Shown here in pieces: positions 44,289 through 52,986 of a stretch of DNA of 59,216 bases. Source of the stretch: Treponema sp. (GTDB lineage: Bacteria > Spirochaetota > Spirochaetia > Treponematales > Treponemataceae). Location: contig JAFLSQ010000011.1 of assembly GCA_022510865.1 (NCBI GenBank), positions 1-59,216 on the forward strand, written 5' to 3'. A program made the translations under genes and the position numbers. Positions within the stretch are counted from its first letter, which is position 1. Every line of letters starts with the position of its first letter. The notes beneath the pieces are model-generated. The model saw only the letters and a program-made list of their open reading frames with translations. It ran no database searches and was not told where the DNA came from.

Positions 44289-45323
44289 TCAGTTTTTAAG
44301 CTGTTCTTTTATTTCTTCCAGAGTCTGTAAATCGGCGATTGCCTCAGAAAGCGGACTTTTAAGCTCGGCGTTGCCGTCAAGAAAATCCACCGCATTTTGA
44401 ATCATATTCGAGAAATAACCTGTCTTTTTTGGCAGATGGATTGACCTGTCCCGGGAAAGCGAGAAAAATCCGCTGTAAAGTTTTGATTCTTTGCGCTGAT
44501 AAAATTTGGCGTATCCGTTTCCGATGCAAATGCGGCCTTCTGTGCCAAGAATGTCAAGTGCGAATGAGAAAAAACGGCTGCGTCCGCTCATCGCAATGCT
44601 TATGTCTGCGACGCTTGGCGTTGAGAAATGCGCGCAGAAATTCCGCACGACATTTTTCTCATCTTTGAAAATGCCGGTCACAAGCGGATTTTTCAAGTCC
44701 TCGTCCAGAATGAAGCGGATAATATCAACAAGGTGGGTGCCGTCATGGAGCAGGCTGTAAGTGCCGTCCGCCTCAAATTCCTTGCCGTAGATGCGCAGTC
44801 CGGAAAAAAGCTCGCCGCGCACGCTCTGAATCGTGCCGATTTTTTTGGCGTAAACTTTCGCGGCATTGTAATCAGCGGCAAAACGACGCTCGTGGTTCAC
44901 CATCACAGTGACGTTGTTCTGCTTTGCGGCCTGGGCAATCTGCTCTGCCTGTGCGCAGTTCAGCGCGACGGGTTTTTCCAGAATAATCAGCCGTGGTCTC
45001 GCCTGAATTGCCCGCAGGCATTCCTGCAAGTGCGCGTCCTCGTTCACGGCAATGGTGATTATATCAAGACTGCCCGCGTTGGTACTGGAGAACGCGCTGT
45101 ACATTTTCTCGCTGGAATCAAAAATCTCTGCGTTTTTTACAAAATGCGCCCAGTCGTTCAGTTTCGCGCTGTCGGTATCTGCCGCCGCAACAAGATTTAC
45201 GCGCTTGTTCGCAAGGAGCGCCATTGTGTGCGAGGCGGGCTGCTCGCGTTTTTTATCGAACCCGAGCGTGAATCCTATGCGCCCGGTTCCGACAATCGCC
45301 GCCGAATAAATTTTCTTGCTCAT
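44289..45323 (-). CDS. Gfo/Idh/MocA family oxidoreductase
   Basis: An NAD(P)-dependent dehydrogenase acting on a sugar or sugar-derived substrate. The N-terminal Rossmann fold has SAAIVGTGRIGFTLG (about 7-21), and the family block LIILEKPVALNCAQAEQIAQAA carries the catalytic EKP. The second part holds the C-terminal alpha/beta domain with LLHDGTHLVDIIRFIL, whose D/H pair is typical. Length 344 is normal. The substrate cannot be predicted. It has its own leaderless-type promoter at the end of gatA. Confidence 0.87.
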   Translation of the reverse strand: MSKKIYSAAIVGTGRIGFTLGFDKKREQPASHTMALLANKRVNLVAAADTDSAKLNDWAHFVKNAEIFDSSEKMYSAFSSTNAGSLDIITIAVNEDAHLQECLRAIQARPRLIILEKPVALNCAQAEQIAQAAKQNNVTVMVNHERRFAADYNAAKVYAKKIGTIQSVRGELFSGLRIYGKEFEADGTYSLLHDGTHLVDIIRFILDEDLKNPLVTGIFKDEKNVVRNFCAHFSTPSVADISIAMSGRSRFFSFALDILGTEGRICIGNGYAKFYQRKESKLYSGFFSLSRDRSIHLPKKTGYFSNMIQNAVDFLDGNAELKSPLSEAIADLQTLEEIKEQLKN

Positions 45324-45329
45324 AGTAAG

Positions 45330-45335
45330 ATTATC
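45330..45335 (-). promoter_or_regulatory. Leaderless-type -10 element of the Gfo/Idh gene
   Basis: GATAAT ends 6 bases before the ATG at 45323. The -35 position covers the gatA stop codon and is weak. Confidence 0.4.
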
Positions 45336-45355
45336 GGCCGCAGGATGATTTTCCG

Positions 45356-46864
45356 CTAATCTTTTACGGGCACACCGACATCCGGGTGGTCGTTCTCCCA
45401 GTTCTGCGCGATTTGCAGAATCTTTTTCTCGCTGAACATTGCGCCCGCAAACTGCATTCCGATTGGCATCCCGTCCTTTGATTTTCTGCCGGAAGGCACA
45501 TTCACAGACGGAATCCGCGCAAGATTCACAAAAGTCGTGTACAAATCAGAAAGATACATCTCAAGCGGATTGTCAACTTTTGCGCCAAGTTTAAAGGCCG
45601 CGGTCGGGCATGTCGGGCAGAGAATTATGTCGTACTTCTTGAAAACATCGGCAACATCACGCTGAATTCGGGCGCGGACTGTCATCCCTTTTTTGTAAGT
45701 GTCACCGGAAAACTGCTCCGAAAGGACGTAATTCCCGATGATGATGCGGCGTTTTACTTCCGGACCAAAACCTTTGCTTCTTGTCTCAACGTAAAGCTCG
45801 TCGTAGCCCTGACCGTTGTCAACGCGAAGCCCGTAGCGGATTCCGTCAAACCGGCTGAGGTTCGAGGCAGCCTCCGAGAGCGCAATCACATAATATGAAG
45901 CGATTGCCGCATCCAGAACGGGAATGTCAACCTCATCAACCTGTGCGCCTTTTTTTGTGAACCAAGCGCGGGTCTCCTCAAAAGTTTTGATTACCTCCGC
46001 GTCCGCGCCGTCAGTTTTAAGGAACTGCTTTGGAATCGCGATTTTAAGCGCGCTGAATTCAGCGTCAGAGAGCGCAGTAAGATTTCCAAGCGATTTTCCG
46101 TCCGGCAAATCGGCGGAAGTGTCATCAAAAGTGTCTGCGCCGCACATCAGCGAGAGAGGCTCGGCGATGTCCTGCGGCGTGTGCCCAAGAATTCCCACCT
46201 GATCCAAAGACGAGCCGTAAGCGACGACACCCCAGCGGCTCAGAACGCCGTAAGTCGGCTTAAGCCCGTAAATGCCGCAGTAAGAGGCGGGCAATCGCAC
46301 TGAGCCTCCGGTCTCTGTTCCAAGACCGAACAACGCCTGGTTCGCGGCAACAGCGGCGGCCGACCCGCCCGAAGAGCCGCCCGAGACGAATTCGCGGTTA
46401 ATCGGATTTCTGGTCGGGCCGTAGCACGAATATTCTGTGGATGAGCCCATGGCAAATTCGTCCTGATTGCAGCGGCCAAGCGGGATTGCGCCGGCTGCCT
46501 CCAGCCTGCTTATTACAGTCGCGCTGTACGGCGCAATGTATCCTTCAAGAATTTTTGAGGCGCACGTGAGGCGGTGACCTTTTGCGCTGATGTTGTCTTT
46601 GTTCGCGAACGGAATTCCAAGCAGCGGTTTTTCCGCAAAAAGTTTGTCCAGCGCGTCCGCACCTTTTTTGCGCGCATCAGAAATTTCTTTGTCTGCGGCG
46701 GCGGCTTTTGCAACCGCATCATCATACATCTCAATGAAAGCGTTAAGCGGAATTGGCGCGGATTTATCCTTATTGAACGTCTCGATGGAATTGCGGACAA
46801 GCTGCTCGCTGGTAATCTGGCCGTTTTTTAACGCGGCTCTTGTGTCTTTTATCGTGTAGAACAT
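45356..46864 (-). CDS. gatA: Aspartyl/glutamyl-tRNA amidotransferase subunit A
   Basis: GatA is the glutaminase of the GatCAB complex, which converts Glu-tRNA(Gln) (and Asp-tRNA(Asn)) to the amide form. The amidase Ser-cisSer-Lys triad is visible: Lys in PFANKDNISAKG, Ser in FVSGGSSGGSAAAVA and the nucleophile Ser in TETGGSVRLPAS. RCNQDEFAMGSSTE is also typical. The 502 residues are slightly above the usual length. Its start shares a base with the end of gatC. gatB is not within the window. Confidence 0.96.
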   Translation of the reverse strand: MFYTIKDTRAALKNGQITSEQLVRNSIETFNKDKSAPIPLNAFIEMYDDAVAKAAAADKEISDARKKGADALDKLFAEKPLLGIPFANKDNISAKGHRLTCASKILEGYIAPYSATVISRLEAAGAIPLGRCNQDEFAMGSSTEYSCYGPTRNPINREFVSGGSSGGSAAAVAANQALFGLGTETGGSVRLPASYCGIYGLKPTYGVLSRWGVVAYGSSLDQVGILGHTPQDIAEPLSLMCGADTFDDTSADLPDGKSLGNLTALSDAEFSALKIAIPKQFLKTDGADAEVIKTFEETRAWFTKKGAQVDEVDIPVLDAAIASYYVIALSEAASNLSRFDGIRYGLRVDNGQGYDELYVETRSKGFGPEVKRRIIIGNYVLSEQFSGDTYKKGMTVRARIQRDVADVFKKYDIILCPTCPTAAFKLGAKVDNPLEMYLSDLYTTFVNLARIPSVNVPSGRKSKDGMPIGMQFAGAMFSEKKILQIAQNWENDHPDVGVPVKD

Positions 46865-47175
46865 TATGCGCCCGCCCCCAGAACTTTTGGCACTTGAAAA
46901 TATCCGTCCATGAAATTTTCGGAAACTTTCTTAACATCGCTGATTTCCAGACCATCAGTTACAGTGTCGGCCCGGAGTTTTTCCGCCTCTGTTTTTGGAT
47001 ATGCGTCATAAGGGTTCTCGCTGTCATCGTATTTTGAGAGAATGTCAAAATAGCCGACAATATCATCCACCTGTTTTTTTAGCGTCTCCATGTCTGTGCT
47101 TTCGGGAGACAGGCGGGACAAATAAAGCAGATTCTCAAGCGTCTCTGCGTCAATTTCTTTGTGTTGCGTTGCCAT
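46864..47175 (-). CDS. gatC: Aspartyl/glutamyl-tRNA amidotransferase subunit C
   Basis: GatC is a small clamp around GatA that holds it to GatB. The 103-residue protein matches the family: an N-terminal helix (DAETLENLLYLSRLSPESTDMETLKKQVDDIVGYFDIL) and the late stretch LRADTVTDGLEISDVKKVSENFMDGYFQVPKVL. It heads the gatC-gatA unit and its promoter is leaderless-type, divergent from the YgjV-like gene. Confidence 0.94.
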   Translation of the reverse strand: MATQHKEIDAETLENLLYLSRLSPESTDMETLKKQVDDIVGYFDILSKYDDSENPYDAYPKTEAEKLRADTVTDGLEISDVKKVSENFMDGYFQVPKVLGAGA

Positions 47176-47182
47176 ATTCGTA

Positions 47183-47211
47183 AGTATAATGAATTTTGCG
47201 GTATGTGTGAA
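47183..47211 (-). promoter_or_regulatory. Leaderless-type promoter of gatCA
   Basis: -35 TTCACA (47206-47211), 17 bases, -10 TATACT (47183-47188), 7 bases, ATG at 47175. Confidence 0.7.
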
Positions 47212-47248
47212 TATATCCGCGGAACGGCAGGAAAAATCCGCAGGGTGC

Positions 47249-47277
47249 TTGTGATAGTCCTGCGTCCGTTATAAAAT
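47249..47277 (+). promoter_or_regulatory. Leaderless-type promoter of the YgjV-like gene
   Basis: -35 TTGTGA (47249-47254), 17 bases, -10 TAAAAT (47272-47277), 6 bases, ATG at 47284. There is no Shine-Dalgarno. Confidence 0.65.
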
Positions 47278-47283
47278 CAAGGC

Positions 47284-47904
47284 ATGACAATCCAGACGAT
47301 TATCGAGCTTGCAGGATATTTAGGCTCAATCCTTGTGGTCATTTCCATGCTGATGACATCGGTTGTGCGCCTCCGCGTCATAAACACAATCGGCAGCGTG
47401 ATTTTCTGCGGCTATTCACTTTGCATCCGCTCTTACCCCACCGCAATAATGCAGGCGTGCCTAATTACAATAAACGTGGTGAGCCTTCTCAGGCTGATGA
47501 GCGCGCGCCGTGATTTTTTTGCCGTGCCGCTTGATGCCACAGACGGATTTCTGCGCTGTTTTCTGGAGCGCAACAAAGATGATATTCAGGCTTTCTCCCC
47601 GGATTTTTCCGACCTGTCCGCGGACGACAAAATTTTTCTTGTCACTTGCGGCAGCAATCCTGCGGGAATTCTTGCCGCAGAGAAAAATGACGGCGGGAAC
47701 GCGCTGCGCGTCAAACTGGATTACATACTTCCCGCGTACAGAAACGCCTCTGTGGAAAAATTCGCTTATTCGCAGCTGAGCGGCTCGGGCGCAGGGCGGA
47801 TTGTTGTCCGGGCGGTTCAGGGCAGTCACAAAAAAATGCTGCGCAGAATCGGGTTCGAGCAATCCGGTGATGAATTCACGCTGAAAATCGGCGGAAAAGT
47901 CTGA
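47284..47904 (+). CDS. YgjV-like membrane protein fused to a GNAT-like domain
   Basis: A 206-residue protein. The N-terminal 75 residues hold three hydrophobic segments (ELAGYLGSILVVISMLMTSVVRLRVINTIGSVIFCGYSL, then PTAIMQACLITINVVSLLRL), which resemble the YgjV inner-membrane family. The rest is soluble and resembles an acetyltransferase fold late in the protein (LDYILPAYRN, then HKKMLRRIGFEQSGDEFTLKI). No acetyl-CoA motif is certain. Function unknown; the membrane part may anchor an acyl-transfer enzyme. Confidence 0.65.
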   Translation: MTIQTIIELAGYLGSILVVISMLMTSVVRLRVINTIGSVIFCGYSLCIRSYPTAIMQACLITINVVSLLRLMSARRDFFAVPLDATDGFLRCFLERNKDDIQAFSPDFSDLSADDKIFLVTCGSNPAGILAAEKNDGGNALRVKLDYILPAYRNASVEKFAYSQLSGSGAGRIVVRAVQGSHKKMLRRIGFEQSGDEFTLKIGGKV

Positions 47905-47915
47905 GAATCCGCTGA

Positions 47916-50216
47916 TTATTTTACTTTCATCACAAAAACACCGTCCCAGTTCTTTGGCGGCGGATTTGTCTTGAAGTGCGCTATGCGGTCAAGGAAAACA
48001 ACCGACGGCAGGTCGTGATATTTTGCGTTGCACTGCTGGAACATTTCCTCGGCTTTTGCCCAGTCCTGCTTGCGGTACGCGGCGAGTCCTTTCTCGAACA
48101 GGTCTTTAATCTCAAAAACTTTGTCCGTTGCCGCCGATGTCGTCTGCAAAATCTCAAAAATGCGCACTGGCTCTGTTTTTCCCTTGACGGTGATGAAATC
48201 AAGCTCGCGGCACACAAAAGAGTCGCGCAGTTTTGTGAAGACTGCCTCGGTGATGATTGCCTTGGAGCCGTAGGCCTTGTTCGCGCCTTCAAGCCTTGCG
48301 GCAAGGTTCACTGTGTCTCCGATTGAGGTGAAGTCCATCCTGTTTTTTGCGCCGACTGAGCCGAAAATTACGCGGCCCGTGTTTATTCCAATGCCGATTG
48401 AGATGACATCCGAGCCGTCTTTCAGAGCCTCCTGCTGCTGCTCGCGCATTGCGGTGCGGATTTCCATTGCGGCTTTGCAGGCGTTGTACTCTTTTTTGGG
48501 ACCGGAGAAAAACGCCATCATCTCATCGCCCACAAATTTGTCGATGTCACCGCCGTTGTTCAGAATAATCTCGGTCTCCATATCAAGGTAGCGGTTCAGA
48601 ATCTCAACAACCTCGCGCGGCTGCTTGTCCTCACAAAGCGAGGTGAAGCCGCGAATATCCGTAAAGAGAAAGCAAAGCTCGCGGTGTGACGTGCTTTTTT
48701 TTGTCTCTTTCTCGGCGGCCTGGAGCGTGGCAAAAGAAATGTACGGGATTACCCCGCGGATTATATTCACCAGATTCTTGATTTCCACGGAAAGCGCCTT
48801 TGTCTCGTCTTTTGTGCGGATTGAGTCGTTGAAAGTGATAGATTCCGCGCTGATTTCTGAGCGTCCCGAAAGTATCTGCTCAAGAGAATCGGAAGTCTTT
48901 TTTACGTTCGTGCGCAGATACAGCAGCGGATTTGTTATGAAATCTGCGATGAGAATCGTCAGAATGATTGAGATGTACATGAAAATCACGACCATCGTGC
49001 ACACAAAAATGAGCGCGTGGAAGTAAGATTTCATAAGGATTTCCTCGCGGTACGTTACGATTACAAACCCCATGAGGCGGCGCGTGCCATCCCTGCGCAG
49101 GAAAGACAGCGGATAAATGTAGCGGACGTGCTCGCCGGAGCTGACCGGATGCTTTTTGTAGCTTCCGTTCTGGAACAGCGTGAAATACTCACGCGCCTTG
49201 TCTGATGGAATTACCCTGTCCTCCTCGGGAATGGATTTTATATCGCCCTCTTTTGTGGAATAGGCAAAGACATCAAAATCTGGCCAGGTGATTTCATCGC
49301 CCTCAAGAGTCACAGTGTCACCGTTCTCCGAAAAATTGATGTTCGTGGATGATTTTGCGGTGATGATGTCAATGCGCTCGAACGGCGAGTCGGCGTATTT
49401 GTTCGCCTCCTCCTGCTGCCTGAAATACGGCGAGATTTTTGCGTAAAGCCCCTCGCCAGTCTCGTAAACCGAGGCGGTCTGCTCGGACTGCGCACGGCCC
49501 ACATCGCTGACGGCCTCGGTGAACATTGACTTGTAGTTGCGCAGAATCAGGACGGTGAAAGTTCCCAGAATCACCGCGATTGTCGTTATGATTGTGATTG
49601 TGAGCTTGGTTTTTATTGAGAATTTTGCGATTTTCTCTTTTGTGTCCGTCTGATATTTCTTGTGCTCCGCGAATTCCGGGTTGCGCTCGCGCATAATCAT
49701 AATTCCGAAGATTGACATTAGCACGTGGAAGACGAATGCCAGCGCGAAAGCAAGGTAGACGCTCCAGTCCAAGGTTGTGAACCATCGCGGGCAGTTCGCA
49801 AAAACCATCACGCAGCTGACCGAGCATAGAAGATAAATTGACAGCCCGATGTAAGTGAGCGTGTACACAAGCGATTTTGTGTGACTTTTCAGGAATATGC
49901 TGATTACGTTGACCATGACCGCAATAGGCAGGAAATAAATCAGGCAGAAAAGGATTTTCAGGAATCCGCCTTGAATCACAGGGTCCTCGACAAACGGCAG
50001 CACATAAGCGTGGACAAGGCTTGCGGTGCTCGCTCCGTCAGAAAGGTCAAGGCTCATCATCCCCATGGGGAGGATAAAAAGCACCGTGAGCAGAACCGCG
50101 GGGATAATCCGGAACAAATAGAACGATATTCCGGATATTTTCTGTTTTAAAAATGCCGCAAAATTCCGGCCGCCATTTTTTCTGCTTCTCTGATTTTTTT
50201 TGTCTTGCTTTCTCAT
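47916..50216 (-). CDS. Membrane-bound class III adenylate/guanylate cyclase
   Basis: A 766-residue signalling protein. A block of four or five N-terminal helices (about 30-175) is followed by TKLTITIITTIAVILGTFTVLIL, an extracytoplasmic sensor region, another helix (VCTMVVIFMYISIILTILIADFI), and a HAMP-like linker. The class III cyclase domain has the metal-binding LFTDIRGFTSL and VGDEMMAFFSG, and IGIGINTGRVIFGSVGAKNRMDFTSIGDTVNLAARLEG. It ends in a TPR-like helical pair (GLAAYRKQDWAKAEEMFQQCN). The catalytic residues look intact. Nucleotide preference is not certain. The gene is on its own. Confidence 0.9.
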   Translation of the reverse strand: MRKQDKKNQRSRKNGGRNFAAFLKQKISGISFYLFRIIPAVLLTVLFILPMGMMSLDLSDGASTASLVHAYVLPFVEDPVIQGGFLKILFCLIYFLPIAVMVNVISIFLKSHTKSLVYTLTYIGLSIYLLCSVSCVMVFANCPRWFTTLDWSVYLAFALAFVFHVLMSIFGIMIMRERNPEFAEHKKYQTDTKEKIAKFSIKTKLTITIITTIAVILGTFTVLILRNYKSMFTEAVSDVGRAQSEQTASVYETGEGLYAKISPYFRQQEEANKYADSPFERIDIITAKSSTNINFSENGDTVTLEGDEITWPDFDVFAYSTKEGDIKSIPEEDRVIPSDKAREYFTLFQNGSYKKHPVSSGEHVRYIYPLSFLRRDGTRRLMGFVIVTYREEILMKSYFHALIFVCTMVVIFMYISIILTILIADFITNPLLYLRTNVKKTSDSLEQILSGRSEISAESITFNDSIRTKDETKALSVEIKNLVNIIRGVIPYISFATLQAAEKETKKSTSHRELCFLFTDIRGFTSLCEDKQPREVVEILNRYLDMETEIILNNGGDIDKFVGDEMMAFFSGPKKEYNACKAAMEIRTAMREQQQEALKDGSDVISIGIGINTGRVIFGSVGAKNRMDFTSIGDTVNLAARLEGANKAYGSKAIITEAVFTKLRDSFVCRELDFITVKGKTEPVRIFEILQTTSAATDKVFEIKDLFEKGLAAYRKQDWAKAEEMFQQCNAKYHDLPSVVFLDRIAHFKTNPPPKNWDGVFVMKVK

Positions 50217-50222
50217 ACTGAT

Positions 50223-50251
50223 ATAATATTCTTATTTCGCGATTTTCTCAA
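50223..50251 (-). promoter_or_regulatory. Leaderless-type promoter of the cyclase gene
   Basis: -35 TTGAGA (50246-50251), 17 bases, -10 TATTAT (50223-50228), 6 bases, ATG at 50216. Divergent from yitT. Confidence 0.65.
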
Positions 50252-50364
50252 CTCTTTGACCGCGTAACTTTGTCCTTAAAACTGCGGTTCGCGTGCGCAA
50301 CGCTTTGGGATGGGCTGCCCGGCGCGGGAATTCTGGTGCTGTGGTACAAAGTTTTGAAATCGGC

Positions 50365-50370
50365 TATAAT
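50365..50370 (+). promoter_or_regulatory. Leaderless-type -10 element of the yitT-like gene
   Basis: Perfect TATAAT ending 6 bases before the ATG at 50377. The -35 is weak and there is no Shine-Dalgarno. Confidence 0.6.
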
Positions 50371-50376
50371 GATTTT

Positions 50377-51234
50377 ATGAAAAGTTCTCCAAAATTGTTT
50401 TACCGTTTTCTGCTGGTCACGCTCGGGGCACTTCTGATTGCCCTGAACCTTAACACGTTCGTGCACACGGCAGGCCTTCTTCCCGGCGGCTTCACAGGAA
50501 TGTCGCTTCTGCTTCAGGAAATTTTTGAGCGATTTTTAGGCGTGAGAATCCCGTTCGTTGTTTTTTTCTGGGGGCTGAACGTCGCGCCAGTGCTGATGTG
50601 CTTCCGTTATGTTGGAAAACGCTTCACAATGCTTTCGGTCTGGGCGATTATCGCGTCAGGACTTTTTACGGATTTGCTTCCCGGGCTGCCTGTCACAGAC
50701 GAGGTTATGCTCTGCACGATTTTCGGCGGAATTCTGAGCGGAATCGCAATCAGTCTGTGCCTTCTTGCGGGCGCAACTAGCGGCGGAACCGACCTCATAT
50801 CAATCTATGTCTCAGAAAAAACCGGGCGCAGCATCTGGAATCAGATTTTCATGGTCAACGTGATTATCCTCGCGATTTTCGGACTTCTTTTTGGATGGGG
50901 ACGCGCTCTTTACTCAATCATTTTTCAGTTTGTAAGCACGCAGATTCTGAACACGCTTTACAAACGCTACCAGAAATCCACCTTGCTTATTATCACAGAG
51001 AAAACCGACGAGATTGTTCAGATTATCCGCGATGTGACGAACCATGACGCGACGCTTTTCACCGGGAAAGGCTGCTATCAGGGTGCGGAGCGGAAAATGC
51101 TCTACACCGTGGTCTCTGCCGATGAGGAGGAGAAACTGCTGCGGTCAATCAAAAAAGCTGACCCGCTGGCATTCGTGAACATTTTGCAGACAAAAATGCT
51201 GAAAGGCAATTTTATAATGAAAAAACAGGATTAG
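50377..51234 (+). CDS. YitT family membrane protein
   Basis: A 285-residue protein with about five or six N-terminal helices (LLVTLGALLIALNLNTFVHTAGLLPGGFTGMSLLLQ) followed by a cytoplasmic DUF2179 domain (LLIITEKTDEIVQIIRDVTNHDATLFTGKGCYQGAERKMLYTVVSADEEEKL). Its substrate is unknown. The ATG at 50377 is used because an upstream extension of 28 codons is not YitT-like and lies across the promoter. The S1-domain gene follows 8 bases later. Confidence 0.88.
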   Translation: MKSSPKLFYRFLLVTLGALLIALNLNTFVHTAGLLPGGFTGMSLLLQEIFERFLGVRIPFVVFFWGLNVAPVLMCFRYVGKRFTMLSVWAIIASGLFTDLLPGLPVTDEVMLCTIFGGILSGIAISLCLLAGATSGGTDLISIYVSEKTGRSIWNQIFMVNVIILAIFGLLFGWGRALYSIIFQFVSTQILNTLYKRYQKSTLLIITEKTDEIVQIIRDVTNHDATLFTGKGCYQGAERKMLYTVVSADEEEKLLRSIKKADPLAFVNILQTKMLKGNFIMKKQD

Positions 51235-51242
51235 AGGTGAAA

Positions 51243-52334
51243 ATGAACAGATTTAATATTGGTGACAGTTTTGAGACAACCGTTGTCGCTGTGACAGACA
51301 GCACGGTTTTTGTGGATTTGAGCGCGAAAAGCGAGGGCGTGATTGACGCTGCCGAATTCGCGGATGCAGACGGCAACGTGAGCGTAAAAACAGGCGATAA
51401 AATCAAAGTGTTTTTTACCGGCGAGGTTCGCGGCGAGATGCGCTTCACCACAAAAATTGGCGGAAGTGCGGCGGACGATGTGATGATTGAGAATGCCTTC
51501 AAAGGCGGCATCCCGGTGGAAGGCCACGTCGAGGCGGAAATCAAAGGGGGATTTGAGGTGCGGCTCGGCGGAAAAAGGGCGTTCTGTCCGTATTCTCAGA
51601 TGGGGTTCAAGGACAAGAAAGAGCCGTCATTTTATGTGGGCAAGACGCTCAGTTTTATCATCACCGAGTATAAAAACGATGGAAAAGACATTCTTGTCTC
51701 AAACAGGAGAATCGGCGAGAGCGAGTATGCGAATGCACTTGGAAAGCTTGCCGCGCAGATTACGCCGGGCGCGGTCGTGACTGCCACGGTTGAGAGCATC
51801 GAGAAATTCGGGTCGTTCGTGAACATTCAGGGATTCCGCGCCCTTCTTCCAATCAGCGAGCTTTCTTTTGACCACGTGACCGATGCCGGCGAGGTCGTTG
51901 AAGTCGGCCAGGAGCTGAACGTCAAAGTTCTGAGCACGGACTGGAAAAACGAGCGCGTGAGCGTGAGCCTCAAGGCGCTTCTTAAAGACCCGTGGGAGAC
52001 TGCCGCCGAGAAATTCCCGGTAGGAACTAAAATTGACGGAAAAGTGGCGCGCGCCGTGGATTTCGGCGTTTTTGTGAGCCTGGATAAAGGGATTGACGGG
52101 CTTGTGCACATCAGCGAGCTTGAGGGCGTTAGCACGAGCACGAACCTGCGCAAGGTTTTCAAGCCGGGGCAGCCGATGAGCGTCGTCGTTGAGAGGGTGG
52201 ACATCGCGAACAAGCGGATTTCTCTCAAACCCGCAAGCTCCGCAGAGCAGGACACCTCCGCCGCAAAATACATGAGCAGCCAGAGCGATGACGGCGAGAC
52301 TTACAATCCGTTTGCTGCGCTGCTCAAAAAGTAG
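51243..52334 (+). CDS. S1 RNA-binding protein with four S1 domains
   Basis: A 363-residue protein made of four S1-type OB folds: about 3-70 (weak), 85-155 (weak), 170-245 (GAVVTATVESIEKFGSFVNIQGFRALLPISELS) and 255-330 (GTKIDGKVARAVDFGVFVSLDKGIDGLVHISELEG). The last two are close to ribosomal protein S1 repeats, and the first two are diverged. It is shorter than full S1 (about 550) and probably a paralog that binds RNA. A GAGGTG Shine-Dalgarno precedes the ATG. If leaderless mRNAs are common in this organism, the role of S1-like proteins is of interest. Confidence 0.85.
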   Translation: MNRFNIGDSFETTVVAVTDSTVFVDLSAKSEGVIDAAEFADADGNVSVKTGDKIKVFFTGEVRGEMRFTTKIGGSAADDVMIENAFKGGIPVEGHVEAEIKGGFEVRLGGKRAFCPYSQMGFKDKKEPSFYVGKTLSFIITEYKNDGKDILVSNRRIGESEYANALGKLAAQITPGAVVTATVESIEKFGSFVNIQGFRALLPISELSFDHVTDAGEVVEVGQELNVKVLSTDWKNERVSVSLKALLKDPWETAAEKFPVGTKIDGKVARAVDFGVFVSLDKGIDGLVHISELEGVSTSTNLRKVFKPGQPMSVVVERVDIANKRISLKPASSAEQDTSAAKYMSSQSDDGETYNPFAALLKK

Positions 52335-52389
52335 GATAATCCGCGGATATTTCTGCTACTGAAAACCGATTTTATACCGATAAAAAACT

Positions 52390-52986
52390 ATGCCTAAAAA
52401 CAGCTATGAGAAGCCGGATTTTTGGTCGCAGAAGGCGTTTTCCGAAGGCTATCCCGCAAGGTCGGTGTACAAACTTAAGGAGATTGACGAGAAATTCGGG
52501 ATAATCAGGAAAAATCACACCGTCCTTGATTTGGGGGCATCGCCGGGAAGCTGGACAATCTTTCTTCTGAGACGTATGGAAGGCTCGGGCAGGGTTGTCT
52601 CGTGCGATTTGAATCCTCTCTCAAAAACTGTCAAGGGCGATAACCTGACTTTTATTCAGGGCGATTTGAACGCGCCGGAAATTCGCAGTGCGATTAAGGA
52701 CTGCGGTCCTTATGACCTTGTTGTCTGCGATGCGGCTCCCAAAACTACGGGAAACCGGACTGTGGACACGGCGCAGAGCGAGCAGCTTGTTGAGATGGCA
52801 GTGTGGTACGCGCAGACCATGCTCAAATCAGGCGGGAACTTTGCCGTGAAGATTTTTCAGAACGGCGACCAGCAGAGAATCCTTCGGGCAATGCGGGAGA
52901 TTTTTTCATCAGCAAAAGGATTCAAGCCTCAGGCTTGCCGCTCAGAATCGTTTGAAACTTATCTGATAGGGATAGATAAAAAATGA
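52390..52986 (+). CDS. rlmE: 23S rRNA 2'-O-ribose U2552 methyltransferase
   Basis: RlmE (FtsJ/RrmJ) methylates the ribose of U2552 in the A loop of 23S rRNA. The 198 residues show the SAM motif VLDLGASPGSWTIFLL, and the K-D-K-E tetrad by position (Lys in SVYKLKEID, Asp in VVCDAAPKTTGNRTVD, Lys in FAVKIFQNGD). The usual SDMAPN is changed to CDAAPK. The start lacks a Shine-Dalgarno and its promoter is unclear. The stop overlaps the next ATG (ATGA). Confidence 0.93.
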   Translation: MPKNSYEKPDFWSQKAFSEGYPARSVYKLKEIDEKFGIIRKNHTVLDLGASPGSWTIFLLRRMEGSGRVVSCDLNPLSKTVKGDNLTFIQGDLNAPEIRSAIKDCGPYDLVVCDAAPKTTGNRTVDTAQSEQLVEMAVWYAQTMLKSGGNFAVKIFQNGDQQRILRAMREIFSSAKGFKPQACRSESFETYLIGIDKK

